64,000 nucleotides of DNA from Bradyrhizobium sp. MOS003 (GTDB lineage: Bacteria > Pseudomonadota > Alphaproteobacteria > Rhizobiales > Xanthobacteraceae), in assembly GCF_003020125.1 (NCBI RefSeq), contig NZ_PYFW01000003.1, positions 558,001 to 622,000 of the forward strand. Direction: 5' to 3'. The notes under the pieces were generated by a model. That model was given only the letters and a program-made list of their open reading frames with translations, had not been told where the DNA came from and did not search any database. The translations under genes were made by a program, and so were the position numbers. Below, piece by piece: positions 40,412 through 49,342 of this stretch. Each line of letters begins with the position of its first letter. Within the stretch, counting starts at the first letter, position 1.

Positions 40412-41584
40412 ATGACGACATTGTCGGTGAAAGACCTTCTCCCCGAGGACGGAACACGCGGCACACTCGCCGGTCGCGTCTGGCTGCCGCAGGCGAACGG
40501 TCCGGCCGTGGTCGCCGTCCGTGGCGACGGCTTGTTCGACGTTACCGCAAGATTTCCGACCATCAGCGCGCTCTGCGAAGAGGACAACCCGGCCAAGGCC
40601 CTTGGCCTGACCAAGGGCGAGCGGATCGGCGATCTCGACGCCATCGTGGACAACACGGCGCCGGACCGGCGCGATCGCCAAAAACCGTGGCTGCTTGCGC
40701 CCGTGGACCTGCAGACGCTGAAGGCTGCCGGCGTCACCTTTGCCATCTCGATGCTGGAGCGCGTGATCGAGGAGCGCGCGAAGGGCAATCCGGCCTCGGC
40801 CGAAGCGATCCGCAAGGAAGTGACGCGGCTGATCGGCGATGATCTCTCCAAGCTCAAGCCAGGCTCCGACCAGGCGATGCATTTGAAGCAGGTGCTGATC
40901 GATCAGAACGCCTGGAGCCAATATCTCGAGGTCGGCATCGGCCCCGATGCGGAGGTCTTCACCAAGGCGCCGACGCTGTCTTCGGTCGGCACCGGCATGG
41001 ATGCCGGCCTGCATCCGAAATCGACCTGGAATAACCCGGAGCCGGAGCTCGTGCTGTTCGTGTCGAGCCGCGGCAAGATCGTCGGCGGCGCGCTCGGCAA
41101 CGACGTCAATCTGCGCGACTTCGAGGGCCGTTCGGCGCTGTTGCTGTCGAAGGCCAAGGACAACAACGCCTCCTGTGCGATCGGACCGCTGCTGCGCCTG
41201 TTCGACGACAGCTTCACGCTCGACGACGCGCGCAAGCTCGACATCAGCCTGAACGTGAAAGGAGCGGACGGCTTCGTTCTCGACGGCCATTCCTCGATCA
41301 GCAAGATCAGCCGTGATCCGACCGATCTGGTCGAGCAGACCATCGGCAAGGTGCATCAATATCCCGATGGCTTCGTGCTGTTCCTCGGCACGATGTTCGC
41401 GCCGGTCAAGGATCGTGATGCGCCGGGGCAGGGGTTCACCCACAAGCGCGACGACATCGTCACGATCGCAGCGCCTCAACTCGGCAAGCTCGTCAACCGC
41501 ATGCGCACCAGCGACGAGTGCGAACCCTGGACCTTCGGCATCGGTGCGCTGATGAAGAACCTGGCGCAGCGGAAGCTGATTTAA
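40412..41584 (+). CDS. FAH-family sugar-acid dehydratase (2-keto-3-deoxy-pentonate dehydratase-like)
   Basis: 390-aa fumarylacetoacetate-hydrolase-fold protein. N-terminus MTTLSVKDLLPEDGTRGTLAGRVWLPQANGPAVVAVRGDGLFDVT and length resemble Caulobacter XylX, a 2-keto-3-deoxy-xylonate dehydratase, more than true fumarylacetoacetase. Metal and catalytic residues of the FAH fold are visible in WNNPEPELVLFV (acidic ligands), GNDVNLRDFEGRS and LSKAKDNNASCAIGPLL (catalytic Lys). It starts the sugar island, same strand, 418 nt before the sugar importer. Predicted to turn 2-keto-3-deoxy-L-arabonate or related acid into 2-oxoglutarate semialdehyde. Role is inferred from homology and location. Confidence 0.82.
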   Translation: MTTLSVKDLLPEDGTRGTLAGRVWLPQANGPAVVAVRGDGLFDVTARFPTISALCEEDNPAKALGLTKGERIGDLDAIVDNTAPDRRDRQKPWLLAPVDLQTLKAAGVTFAISMLERVIEERAKGNPASAEAIRKEVTRLIGDDLSKLKPGSDQAMHLKQVLIDQNAWSQYLEVGIGPDAEVFTKAPTLSSVGTGMDAGLHPKSTWNNPEPELVLFVSSRGKIVGGALGNDVNLRDFEGRSALLLSKAKDNNASCAIGPLLRLFDDSFTLDDARKLDISLNVKGADGFVLDGHSSISKISRDPTDLVEQTIGKVHQYPDGFVLFLGTMFAPVKDRDAPGQGFTHKRDDIVTIAAPQLGKLVNRMRTSDECEPWTFGIGALMKNLAQRKLI

Positions 41585-41692
41585 CGCTTTACGTCCGGCT
41601 CTGACCTCCCACGCGAAGGTCTATGAGGCGTCACGCCCTGGTTTGTGCCGCCTGCGCGGCCGAAGCCGCTTCGGCGAGGCGAAGGGCGCGGG

Positions 41693-41750
41693 CATCCACG
41701 TTTTTTGTCACGCGAGGTGAGGCGTGGATGGCCGGGACAGGCCCCCGGCC
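41693..41750. repeat. Mosaic palindromic repeat
   Basis: CATCCACG (41693-41700) pairs with CGTGGATG (41723-41730) and GGCCGGG (41730-41736) with CCCGGCC (41744-41750). Diverged relative of the element at 2894-3007. Confidence 0.6.
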
Positions 41751-41874
41751 ATGACGGTGTCCGTGTCTGCACCCACCTGCAATCTCTCTCATCTTCCCGT
41801 TGCATCGCTGGAACAAAATCGCGCCTGGCGTGTCTTAGAAACGCTCCCTGCTGCTTGGCGCGTCTTGCTCCGAA

Positions 41875-41893
41875 TAGTCAAATAATATGACTA
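41875..41893. promoter_or_regulatory. Candidate sugar-operon operator
   Basis: TAGTCA (41875-41880) and TGACTA (41888-41893), perfect arms around an AT-rich 7-nt centre. A second overlapping palindrome GACTAGTC (41889-41896) and another TAGTC at 41917 make a cluster. It lies 110 nt before the binding-protein start. Probable target of the GntR regulator encoded at 46564; inferred. Confidence 0.5.
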
Positions 41894-42002
41894 GTCGGAA
41901 CTCATCTTCCATGAAATAGTCTCTTCCGCCGCCTCAAAGGCAGGCCTGAGGGTGCCATGCTACCAATCGGCGCCCCGGATAACATCTTGGGAGACTCGCC
42001 TG

Positions 42003-42968
42003 ATGATCCTCAAAGCCCTCTTTGCGGCCAGCGCCACGGTCGCCTTGCTGCTCGCGCTGCCGGCGAATGCTGCCGAGCTCACCATCGGCTTCTCGCAGAT
42101 CGGATCGGAGTCCGGCTGGCGCGCGGCCGAGACGTCGGTCTCCAAGCAAGAGGCCGCCAAGCGCAAGGTCAATCTCAAGATCGCCGACGCGCAGCAGAAG
42201 CAGGAAAACCAGATCAAGGCGATCCGCTCCTTCATTGCGCAGAACGTCGATGCGATCTTCCTCGCCCCCGTGGTCTCGACCGGCTGGGACTCGGTGCTGA
42301 AGGAGGCCAAGGAAGCCAAGATCCCGGTCGTGCTGCTCGACCGCGATATCGATCCCTCCGGCAAGGAGCTTTATCTCACCGCCGTCACCTCCGACAGCGT
42401 GCATGAAGGCGAGGTCGCCGGCGACTGGCTGGCCAAGACAGTCGGGGCCAAGGCCTGCAACATCGTCGAGCTGCAGGGCACGGTCGGCGCCAGCGTCGCC
42501 ACCAACCGCAAGAAAGGCTTCGACACCGCGATCGCCAAGCACGCGAACCTGAAGGTGGTGCGCAGCCAGACCGGAGACTTCACCCGCGCCAAGGGCAAGG
42601 AGGTGATGGAAAGCTTCATCAAGGCCGAGGGCGGCGGCAAGAACCTCTGCGCCGTCTACGCACACAACGACGACATGATGGTCGGCGCGATCCAGGCGAT
42701 GAAGGAAGCCGGTCTCAAGCCCGGCAAGGATATCCTCACGGTCTCGATCGACGCGGTCCCCGATATCTTCAAGGCAATGGTTGCCGGCGAAGCCAACGCC
42801 ACGGTGGAGCTGACGCCGAACATGGCGGGCCCGGCGCTCGATGCCGTCGCAGCCTTCAAGGGCAAGGGCACGGTTCCGCCGAAATGGATCCAGACCGAGT
42901 CCAAGCTCTATACCGCAGCCGACGATCCGCAGAAGATCTACGACAGCAAGAAGGGCCTCGGTTACTGA
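42003..42968 (+). CDS. ytfQ: Sugar ABC transporter substrate-binding protein (YtfQ-like)
   Basis: 321-aa periplasmic binding protein with a signal peptide (MILKALFAASATVALLLALPANA). The mature start LTIGFSQIGSESGWRAAETSVSKQEA and later KQENQIKAIRSFIAQNVDAIFLAPVVSTGW, DFTRAKGKEVMESFIKAE and YAHNDDMMVGAIQAMKEAGLKPGKDILT follow E. coli YtfQ, the galactofuranose-binding protein, almost motif for motif. First gene of ytfQ-ytfR-ytfT-yjfF; a hairpin (43013-43039) separates it from ytfR. Ligand probably furanose forms of galactose or arabinose. Confidence 0.93.
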   Translation: MILKALFAASATVALLLALPANAAELTIGFSQIGSESGWRAAETSVSKQEAAKRKVNLKIADAQQKQENQIKAIRSFIAQNVDAIFLAPVVSTGWDSVLKEAKEAKIPVVLLDRDIDPSGKELYLTAVTSDSVHEGEVAGDWLAKTVGAKACNIVELQGTVGASVATNRKKGFDTAIAKHANLKVVRSQTGDFTRAKGKEVMESFIKAEGGGKNLCAVYAHNDDMMVGAIQAMKEAGLKPGKDILTVSIDAVPDIFKAMVAGEANATVELTPNMAGPALDAVAAFKGKGTVPPKWIQTESKLYTAADDPQKIYDSKKGLGY

Positions 42969-43012
42969 GGCGATCGATCCCCCTTCGAAACCGCTGCACG
43001 AACGACTAGGCT

Positions 43013-43039
43013 GGGTGTCCGCTTCAAAGGCGGGCACCC
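43013..43039 (+). terminator. Intercistronic hairpin after ytfQ-like gene
   Basis: GGGTGTCCGC (43013-43022) and GCGGGCACCC (43030-43039) pair over 10 bp with one G-U and a 7-nt loop. No T run, so more likely an mRNA-end stabiliser than a full terminator. Confidence 0.55.
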
Positions 43040-43056
43040 GTGGGAGTGAATTTGCC

Positions 43057-44601
43057 ATGCAGAACAGCCCCGATCCTGCTCTGCCCCTTCTCGAGGTACG
43101 CGGGATCAGCAAGAGCTTCGGCGCTGCCCGCGCGCTGCAGGAGGTCGACTTCACGCTGCGCGCCGGCGAGATCCATGCGCTGCTCGGCGAGAACGGCGCC
43201 GGCAAGTCCACGCTGATCAAGGTCGTCACCGGCGTGTTTCCGCGCGATGCCGGCATCGTCAGGATCCGCGGTGAAGCGATCGCGCCGCGTTCGGCGAAGG
43301 CGGCGGTGGCTGCGGGCATCGCCACCGTCTATCAAGAGGTCAATCTGCTGCCGAACCTCTCGGTGGCGCAGAACCTGTTTCTCGACCGCCAGCCGATGCG
43401 CTTCGGCATCGTGCGCGAGGGCGAGATGCGCCGTCGCGCCAAGGCGCTACTCGCGGATTTCGGCCTCGATATCGACGTCGCCGCGCCGCTCGGCAATTAT
43501 TCGGTGGCCATCCAGCACGTTACGGCGATTGCCCGCGCGGTGGATCTCTCCGCGCGCGTGCTGATCCTGGACGAGCCGACCGCGAGCCTCGACCGTCACG
43601 AGGTCGAGATCCTGTTCGGCATCATGCGCCAGCTCGCGAAACGCGGCATCGGCATCGTCTTCGTCAGCCATTTCCTCGACCAGGTCTACGAGATATCCGA
43701 TCGCATCACGGTATTGCGCAACGGCCGCCTGGTCGGCGAGCGCGAGACCGCCTCGCTGCCGCGGCTCGAGCTGATCCGGCTGATGCTCGGCCGCGAATTG
43801 GCCGAGACCACCAGCGCGCGCGCATCGGCGGGCGAGCACAGAGTGCGCGAGGTCTGCGCGAGCTTCGAGAATTACGGCAAGGCCGGCTATGTCGCCCCGT
43901 TCAATCTCGAGCTGCGCCATGGCGAGGTCGTCGGCCTCGCCGGCTTGCTCGGCTCGGGGCGCACCGAGACGGCCCGGCTAGTGTTCGGCGCCGAGCGCGC
44001 CGATGGCGGGAAGGCGAGGGTGGAGGGGGCGCCCGTGCGGCTGCAGTCGCCTCGTGATGGCGTCCGCCACGGCTTCGGCTATTGCCCGGAGGAGCGCAAG
44101 ACCGACGGTATCGTCGCCGAGCTCACGGTGCGCGAGAACATCGTGCTCGCGCTCCAGGCCAAGCGCGGCCTGCATCGCCCGCTGTCGCGCCGCGAGCAGG
44201 ACGAGATCGCGCGCCGCTACGTCAAGATGCTCGACATCCGTCCGCCCGATCCCGAGCGCCCCGTCGGCCTGTTGTCCGGCGGCAACCAGCAGAAGGTTCT
44301 GCTGGCGCGCTGGCTCGCGACCTCGCCGCGGCTCCTGGTGCTGGACGAGCCGACCCGCGGCATCGACGTCGGCGCGCATGCCGAGATCATCCGCCTGATC
44401 CGCGATCTCTGCAACGACGGCTTGTCGCTGCTCGTGATCTCTTCCGAACTCGACGAGATCGTGACCTATTCCGACCGCGTCGTGGTGCTGCGCGACCGCG
44501 CCCATGTCGAGGAACTCGCGGGCGAGGCGGTCGATGTCGGCAACATCCTCGCGGCCATTGCCGCCGATAGCGTCGCTGTTGCGCTTGAGGCCCACACATG
44601 A
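43057..44601 (+). CDS. ytfR: Sugar ABC transporter ATP-binding protein (YtfR-like)
   Basis: 514-aa double ATPase of CUT2 importers. First domain: Walker A GENGAGKST (about 46-54), signature as NYSVAIQHVTAIARAVDLSARVLILDEPTASLD (Walker B), H-loop FVSHFLDQVYEI. Second domain: degenerate Walker A GLLGSGRTETAR, LSGGNQQKVLLARWLA, and LLVLDEPTRGIDVGAHAEI. The first signature motif is unusual (NYSVAIQ instead of LSxGxxQ), as in YtfR relatives. ATG at 43057 has GGGAGTG upstream. Overlaps the next gene as ATGA. Confidence 0.94.
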   Translation: MQNSPDPALPLLEVRGISKSFGAARALQEVDFTLRAGEIHALLGENGAGKSTLIKVVTGVFPRDAGIVRIRGEAIAPRSAKAAVAAGIATVYQEVNLLPNLSVAQNLFLDRQPMRFGIVREGEMRRRAKALLADFGLDIDVAAPLGNYSVAIQHVTAIARAVDLSARVLILDEPTASLDRHEVEILFGIMRQLAKRGIGIVFVSHFLDQVYEISDRITVLRNGRLVGERETASLPRLELIRLMLGRELAETTSARASAGEHRVREVCASFENYGKAGYVAPFNLELRHGEVVGLAGLLGSGRTETARLVFGAERADGGKARVEGAPVRLQSPRDGVRHGFGYCPEERKTDGIVAELTVRENIVLALQAKRGLHRPLSRREQDEIARRYVKMLDIRPPDPERPVGLLSGGNQQKVLLARWLATSPRLLVLDEPTRGIDVGAHAEIIRLIRDLCNDGLSLLVISSELDEIVTYSDRVVVLRDRAHVEELAGEAVDVGNILAAIAADSVAVALEAHT

Positions 44602-45590
44602 CAGCGCTGTTGCCGCGCCGCGGTCTCGCCCAGATCCTCGCATTGATCGTCATCCTTGCGGTCGACCGCGTGGTGTCGCCGCAATTCTTCGACCTGCGCC
44701 TCCAGGACGGGCGTCTGTTCGGCAGCCTGATCGACGTGCTCAATCGCGGCACGCCGGTGGCACTGCTCTCGCTCGGCATGGTGCTGGTGATCGCGACGCG
44801 CGGCATCGATCTGTCGGTCGGTGCGATCATGGCAATCGCGGGTGCGATCGCGGCGAGCCTCGCCGACACTCACAGTCTGGCCGTGGTTCTGGCGGCAGCG
44901 CTCGGCGCGGGCTTGATTTGCGGCCTGTGGAACGGCTTCCTGGTCGCGGTGCTCGGCATGCAGCCGATCGTGGCGACGTTGATCCTGATGGTGGCGGGAC
45001 GCGGCATCGCCCAGCTGATCACCGAGGGGCGCATCGTGACCTTCTCGTCGCCCGATCTGGTCTGGCTCGGCAACGGTGCCATTCTCGGCGTGCCCGTGCC
45101 GGTCGCGATTGCGCTCGGCATGCTCATCCTGACCGGCGCGGTCGTGCGCGGCTCCGCGCTCGGGCTGCTGGTCGAGGCGACCGGCGGCAATGCGCGTGCG
45201 AGCGAGCTTGCCGGCGTCGGCACCCGTGCGATGATCCTGTCGGTCTATGTCTGGTGCGGCGTCTGCGCCGCGCTGGCCGGCGTGATCGCGGCCGCCGACA
45301 TCATGGGGGCGGACGCCAACAATGCCGGCCTCTGGCTCGAGCTCGATGCGATCCTGGCCGTTGTGATCGGCGGCACTTCGCTGTTCGGCGGCCGCTTCAG
45401 CCTCGTGCTCGCGGTGCTCGGCGCGCTGATCATCCAGACGATGAACACCGGCATCCTTTTGTCCGGCTATCCGCCGGAATTCAACTTGCTGGTCAAGGCG
45501 GTGGTGGTGCTCACGGTGCTGTTGTTGCAATCGCCGAAGCTGACCGGTTTTGCCGGCATCGCCGCGCGGCTGCGGAGGACGAAGGCATGA
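44598..45590 (+). CDS. ytfT: Sugar ABC permease (YtfT-like)
   Basis: 330-aa CUT2 permease (E. coli YtfT about 341) with about eight to ten membrane segments. Family motifs: GMVLVIATRGIDLSVGAIMAIAGAIAASLAD, GLWNGFLVAVLGMQPIVATLILMVAGRGIAQLITEG, and the C-terminal LDAILAVVIGGTSLFGGRFSLVLAVLGALIIQTMNTG. Forms a heteromeric channel with the next gene product. ATGA overlaps on both sides. Confidence 0.92.
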   Translation: MTALLPRRGLAQILALIVILAVDRVVSPQFFDLRLQDGRLFGSLIDVLNRGTPVALLSLGMVLVIATRGIDLSVGAIMAIAGAIAASLADTHSLAVVLAAALGAGLICGLWNGFLVAVLGMQPIVATLILMVAGRGIAQLITEGRIVTFSSPDLVWLGNGAILGVPVPVAIALGMLILTGAVVRGSALGLLVEATGGNARASELAGVGTRAMILSVYVWCGVCAALAGVIAAADIMGADANNAGLWLELDAILAVVIGGTSLFGGRFSLVLAVLGALIIQTMNTGILLSGYPPEFNLLVKAVVVLTVLLLQSPKLTGFAGIAARLRRTKA

Positions 45591-46567
45591 GAGGCCTGCC
45601 GCCTGCCCTCATCACGGCGATCGTGCTCGTTGCGGGCTTCGCAGCCTGCGCGGTGCAGTTTCCCAACATCGCCTCGACCCGCGTCGTCGGCAATCTCCTC
45701 ACCGACAACGCTTTCCTCGGCATCGTCGCGGCCGGCATGACCTTCGTCATCATCTCCGGCGGTATCGATCTCTCGGTCGGCTCGGTGATCGGCTTCACCA
45801 CCGTCTTCGTTGCGCTCGCGATCGAGCGCTGGGGCATGCCGCCGCTGGTTGCTTTCGTCGCCGTCCTCGCACTCTCGGCGGCCTTCGGTGCTGCGATGGG
45901 CGCGGTGATCCATGTCTTCGATCTGCCGCCGTTCATCGTGACGCTGGCGGGGATGTTCCTGGCCCGCGGGGCAAGCTTCCTGCTCTCCACCGAATCCATA
46001 CCGATCACCGCGCCGCTCTATTCCACCGTGTCGGACTTCGCCTTGCGATTGCCGGGTGGAGGACGGTTGACGGCGATCGCGATCATCATGCTCGTGATCG
46101 TGACCGGCGGCGCCTTGCTGTTGCATCTCACCCGGTTCGGCGCCAACGTCTATGCGCTCGGCGGCAGCCGGGCGACCGCGAGCCTGATGGGCGTTGCCGT
46201 CGGCACGATGACGGTGAAGATTTACATGCTGTCGAGCCTGCTCGCAGGTATCGCCGGCATCGTCTTCTCGTTCTACACCAGCGCCGGCTATTCGCTCTCG
46301 GCCGTCGGCGTCGAGCTCGACACCATCGCCGCCGTCGTGATCGGCGGCACGCTGCTCTCGGGCGGGCAGGGCTCGGTGATCGGAACTTTCCTCGGCGTGC
46401 TGATCCAGGGCCTGATCCAGACCTACATCAATTTCGACGGCACGTTGTCGAGCTGGTGGACCAAGATCGCGACGGGAATCCTGCTGTTCGGCTTTATTGC
46501 CTTGCAGCAGGGACTGGTCGCGCTGGCCCGTCGGCCGTTGACGAAGCGCGCGGGAGCTGCCTCATGA
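45587..46567 (+). CDS. yjfF: Sugar ABC permease (YjfF-like)
   Basis: 326-aa second CUT2 permease (E. coli YjfF 331). GMTFVIISGGIDLSVGSVIGFTTVF, the segment AAMGAVIHVFDLPPFIVTLAGMFLARGASFLLSTESIPI, and VELDTIAAVVIGGTLLSGGQGSVIGTFLGVLIQGLIQTYINFDGTLSSWWTKI are typical of YjfF. Presence of two distinct permeases is a mark of the YtfQRT-YjfF system. Its stop overlaps the GntR gene as ATGA. Confidence 0.92.
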   Translation: MRGLPPALITAIVLVAGFAACAVQFPNIASTRVVGNLLTDNAFLGIVAAGMTFVIISGGIDLSVGSVIGFTTVFVALAIERWGMPPLVAFVAVLALSAAFGAAMGAVIHVFDLPPFIVTLAGMFLARGASFLLSTESIPITAPLYSTVSDFALRLPGGGRLTAIAIIMLVIVTGGALLLHLTRFGANVYALGGSRATASLMGVAVGTMTVKIYMLSSLLAGIAGIVFSFYTSAGYSLSAVGVELDTIAAVVIGGTLLSGGQGSVIGTFLGVLIQGLIQTYINFDGTLSSWWTKIATGILLFGFIALQQGLVALARRPLTKRAGAAS

Positions 46568-47340
46568 CCTCGCGCATCGTCGTCATCCCGACGCGGCGGG
46601 CCCACTCCAACCATGCGGAGGTAGCTCGCTCGATCGGCGTCGACATCATCGCCGGCCGTTATGCGGAGGGCACGCGCCTGCCGGGTGACGCCGAGATGAT
46701 CGCGATGTTCGGCGTGTCGCGGCCAGTGCTGCGCGAGAGCGTGAAGACGCTGGTCGCTAAGGGGCTGCTCACCACCAAGGCGCGGGTCGGCACCGTCGTG
46801 CGCGAGCGCGGCGCCTGGAACATGTTCGATGCGGACGTGCTGGCCTGGCATCTGGATGCCGGCATCGACAAGCGTTTCCTCAACGACCTCGCCGAGATCC
46901 GTCTCGCGGTCGAGCCGCGCGCGGCGATGCTGGCGGCCGCGCAGCGGTCGGAGGAGGATCTGACCGAGCTTCGGCGCAGCATGGAGCGCATGCGGCTCGA
47001 AGCGTCCGACTCGGTCGGCTTTGCCGATGCCGACCTCGCGCTTCACGTCGCCGTGGCGGGAGCCTCCGGCAATTTGTTCATGCGCTCGATCGGGCACGTC
47101 ATCGAGGCCGCGCTTCGTGCCTCGTTCCTGCTGAGTGCGCCGGTCGAATTGGAGGACCGCGACACGGTGCTGCTCTGGCACCAGAAGATCGTAGATGCGA
47201 TTGCGGCCGGCGATGCCGACGCCGCCTCGGAGGCGATGGTCCATGTCATTCACAACGGCATGCGCCGCCACGATGGTACGGTGACCGACACCGTTCCGGC
47301 CGCGGCGTTGCCATCCGTGCAGTCCGGAGAGAGATCGTGA
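46564..47340 (+). CDS. GntR/FadR-type regulator of the sugar operon
   Basis: 258-aa GntR/FCD-type regulator. Winged helix (about 18-90: EVARSIGVDIIAGRYAEGTRLPGDAEMIAMFGVSRPVLRESVKTLVAKGLL) and helical FCD effector domain (about 105-240). It lies inside the operon, coupled by ATGA to the permease gene and by GTGA to the sugar dehydrogenase. Probably responds to a sugar acid or lactone and acts before ytfQ, where the TAGTCA/TGACTA dyad lies. Confidence 0.91.
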   Translation: MTSRIVVIPTRRAHSNHAEVARSIGVDIIAGRYAEGTRLPGDAEMIAMFGVSRPVLRESVKTLVAKGLLTTKARVGTVVRERGAWNMFDADVLAWHLDAGIDKRFLNDLAEIRLAVEPRAAMLAAAQRSEEDLTELRRSMERMRLEASDSVGFADADLALHVAVAGASGNLFMRSIGHVIEAALRASFLLSAPVELEDRDTVLLWHQKIVDAIAAGDADAASEAMVHVIHNGMRRHDGTVTDTVPAAALPSVQSGERS

Positions 47341-48263
47341 CCGAACTTCGCATCGCCATCGTCGGCTTCGGCAAGATCGCACGCGACCAGCATGTCGGTG
47401 CGATCGCCGCGGTGCCGGGCGCGACGCTGACCGCAATTGCCAGCCGCAACGCCTCGCTGCCGGGGCTGCCGCATTTCGCCACCATCGAGGAACTGCTGGA
47501 AAAGGGGCCGCCGATCGATGCGGTTTCGCTCTGCACGCCGCCGCAGGTGAGGCGCGCCCAAGCCGCCGCGGCGCTCGCTGCCGGCAAGCATGTCATGCTG
47601 GAGAAGCCGCCCGGCATCGGTGTTGCCGAGCTCGATCCGCTGATCGCGATGGCGGCAGCGGCAAAGCGAACGCTGTTTGCGACCTGGCATTCGCGCCATG
47701 CGCCGGCGGTCGAGCCCGCGCGAGAATGGCTCGCGGCGCGACGCGTCAAATCGGTGCACATCAGCTGGAAGGAAGATGTTCGCGTCTGGCATCCCGGCCA
47801 GAGCTGGATCTGGGAACCGGGCGGCCTCGGCGTGTTCGATCCCGGCATCAACGCGCTGTCGATCCTGACCAAAATCCTGCCCAAGCCCGTGTTCGTCACC
47901 GCAGCCGAGCTGGCGTTTCCCGCCAATTGCCAGGCTCCGATCGCAGCGAGCCTGACGTTGACCGACATCGACGGCCTGCCTGTCACCGCCGAGTTCGATT
48001 TCCGCCAGACCGGGCCGCAGAGCTGGGATATCGCTGTCGAAACCGAGCAGGGCCGGATGACGCTGTCCGGCGGCGGCAGGCACATGGCGATCGAGGGCAA
48101 GACCGTTGCCGAGGCGCCCGACGAGGAATATCGGGAGCTTTACCGGCGCTTCGTTGCGCTCGCCGCGACCGGCGCAAGCGATGTCGATCTGGCACCGCTT
48201 CGACTCGTCGCCGACGCCTTCTTGCTCGGCAAGCGCACCGTCGTCGAACCGTTTGTGGATTAG
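47337..48263 (+). CDS. Sugar 1-dehydrogenase, Gfo/Idh/MocA family (D-galactose/L-arabinose)
   Basis: 308-aa NAD(P)-dependent oxidoreductase. Rossmann motif IAIVGFGKIARDQHV at 5-19 and the catalytic EKP triad (MLEKPPGIG). Length and layout match L-arabinose 1-dehydrogenase of Azospirillum (309 aa) and D-galactose 1-dehydrogenase, which oxidise the pyranose to the lactone. SWKEDVRVWHPGQSWIWEPGGLGVFDPGINAL is typical of that subgroup. GTG start overlapping the GntR stop as GTGA. Followed 2 nt later by the epimerase gene. Which sugar is preferred cannot be read by eye. Confidence 0.88.
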   Translation: MTELRIAIVGFGKIARDQHVGAIAAVPGATLTAIASRNASLPGLPHFATIEELLEKGPPIDAVSLCTPPQVRRAQAAAALAAGKHVMLEKPPGIGVAELDPLIAMAAAAKRTLFATWHSRHAPAVEPAREWLAARRVKSVHISWKEDVRVWHPGQSWIWEPGGLGVFDPGINALSILTKILPKPVFVTAAELAFPANCQAPIAASLTLTDIDGLPVTAEFDFRQTGPQSWDIAVETEQGRMTLSGGGRHMAIEGKTVAEAPDEEYRELYRRFVALAATGASDVDLAPLRLVADAFLLGKRTVVEPFVD

Positions 48264-48265
48264 AC

Positions 48266-49342
48266 ATGGCCGCATCAAAAATCACGAAAGACGTCTTTGG
48301 AACGCTGCCCGACGGCCGCGAGGTCGAGCGCATCGTGCTGCGCGGCGAGGGAGGTTTCGAGGCGCGCATCATCACCCATGGCGCGGTGTTGCAGGCGCTG
48401 ATCGCGCCTGATGCGAAGGGCCGCCACGACGACGTCGTGCTCGGGCATGACGCGTTCGCAGGCTATCTTGCGGAACGAAAGTTCTTCGGCGCCACCGTCG
48501 GCCGCTACGCCAACCGCATCGCGAAAGGACAATTTTCGCTCGAGCGCGAGACGGTGCAGCTTGCCGTCAACAACGGCCCGAATGCGCTGCATGGCGGGCT
48601 CGATGGATTCGATCGCAAGCTATGGCAGGTCGCGGAGATCGACGATGGTGCGGCGCCCGCGGTGACGCTCACCTACACGAGCCCGCATGGCGAGGAGAAT
48701 TATCCCGGCAAGCTCGACGTGTGCTTGAGCTATCGCGTCACCGGCCCGACCGAGCTGTCTCTGACCATGGAGGCGCGGACCGACCGTCCCACCATCGTCA
48801 ACTTGACCAATCACAGCTTCTTCAATCTCGAAGGCGCGACGTCGGGTACGCCCATTCTCGACCACACGCTGACGGTCGCCGCCGAGCATTTCCTCGCCAT
48901 CGACCCTACCGCCATTCCGCTGCCTGGACCGCCGCGCAGCGTTGCCGGCACGCCGTTCGACTTCCGCGAGCCTCGGGCTGTTGGCGAACGGATCCGGCAA
49001 AGCGATGAGCAATTGCGCAACGGCAGAGGTTACGACCACACCTACTGCCTTGCCCGCGACGGCAAGCTCACGCTCGCGGCGCGGCTGGAGGCGCCGCGCT
49101 CCGGGCGGATCATGGAGCTGTTCACCGACCAGCCCGGCTTGCAGGTCTATTCCGGCAATTATCTCGACGGCACGATCTCGGGGAAGGGCGGCAAGCTGAT
49201 CCGGCAGTCGGACGCCATGTGCCTCGAGCCGCACATCTGGCCCGACGCGCCGAACCGGCCGGATTTCCCGAGCCCGCGCCTCGATCCCGGCCAGGTCTAT
49301 CGTCACCACACGGTCTATCGCATTGCAGTGAGGACGCCCTGA
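48266..49342 (+). CDS. galM: Aldose 1-epimerase (mutarotase)
   Basis: 358-aa beta-sandwich enzyme interconverting alpha and beta anomers so that the 1-dehydrogenase receives its preferred form. GRYANRIAKGQF, the first catalytic His in NNGPNALHGGLDGFD, the second in LTNHSFFNLEG, and the catalytic Glu in AMCLEPHIWPDAPNRPDFPS are all present. Length is as in bacterial GalM (about 345-360). ATG at 48266, 2 nt after the dehydrogenase stop; TGATG junction to the lactonase gene. Confidence 0.93.
   Translation: MAASKITKDVFGTLPDGREVERIVLRGEGGFEARIITHGAVLQALIAPDAKGRHDDVVLGHDAFAGYLAERKFFGATVGRYANRIAKGQFSLERETVQLAVNNGPNALHGGLDGFDRKLWQVAEIDDGAAPAVTLTYTSPHGEENYPGKLDVCLSYRVTGPTELSLTMEARTDRPTIVNLTNHSFFNLEGATSGTPILDHTLTVAAEHFLAIDPTAIPLPGPPRSVAGTPFDFREPRAVGERIRQSDEQLRNGRGYDHTYCLARDGKLTLAARLEAPRSGRIMELFTDQPGLQVYSGNYLDGTISGKGGKLIRQSDAMCLEPHIWPDAPNRPDFPSPRLDPGQVYRHHTVYRIAVRTP

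Larger units (their letters stand above)
41585..42002. other. 418-nt control region before sugar importer
   Basis: No gene. It contains a palindromic mosaic repeat (about 41693-41750), a TAGTCA/TGACTA dyad (41875-41893), and the leader of the binding-protein gene. Presumably carries the promoter of the sugar transport operon. Confidence 0.7.
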
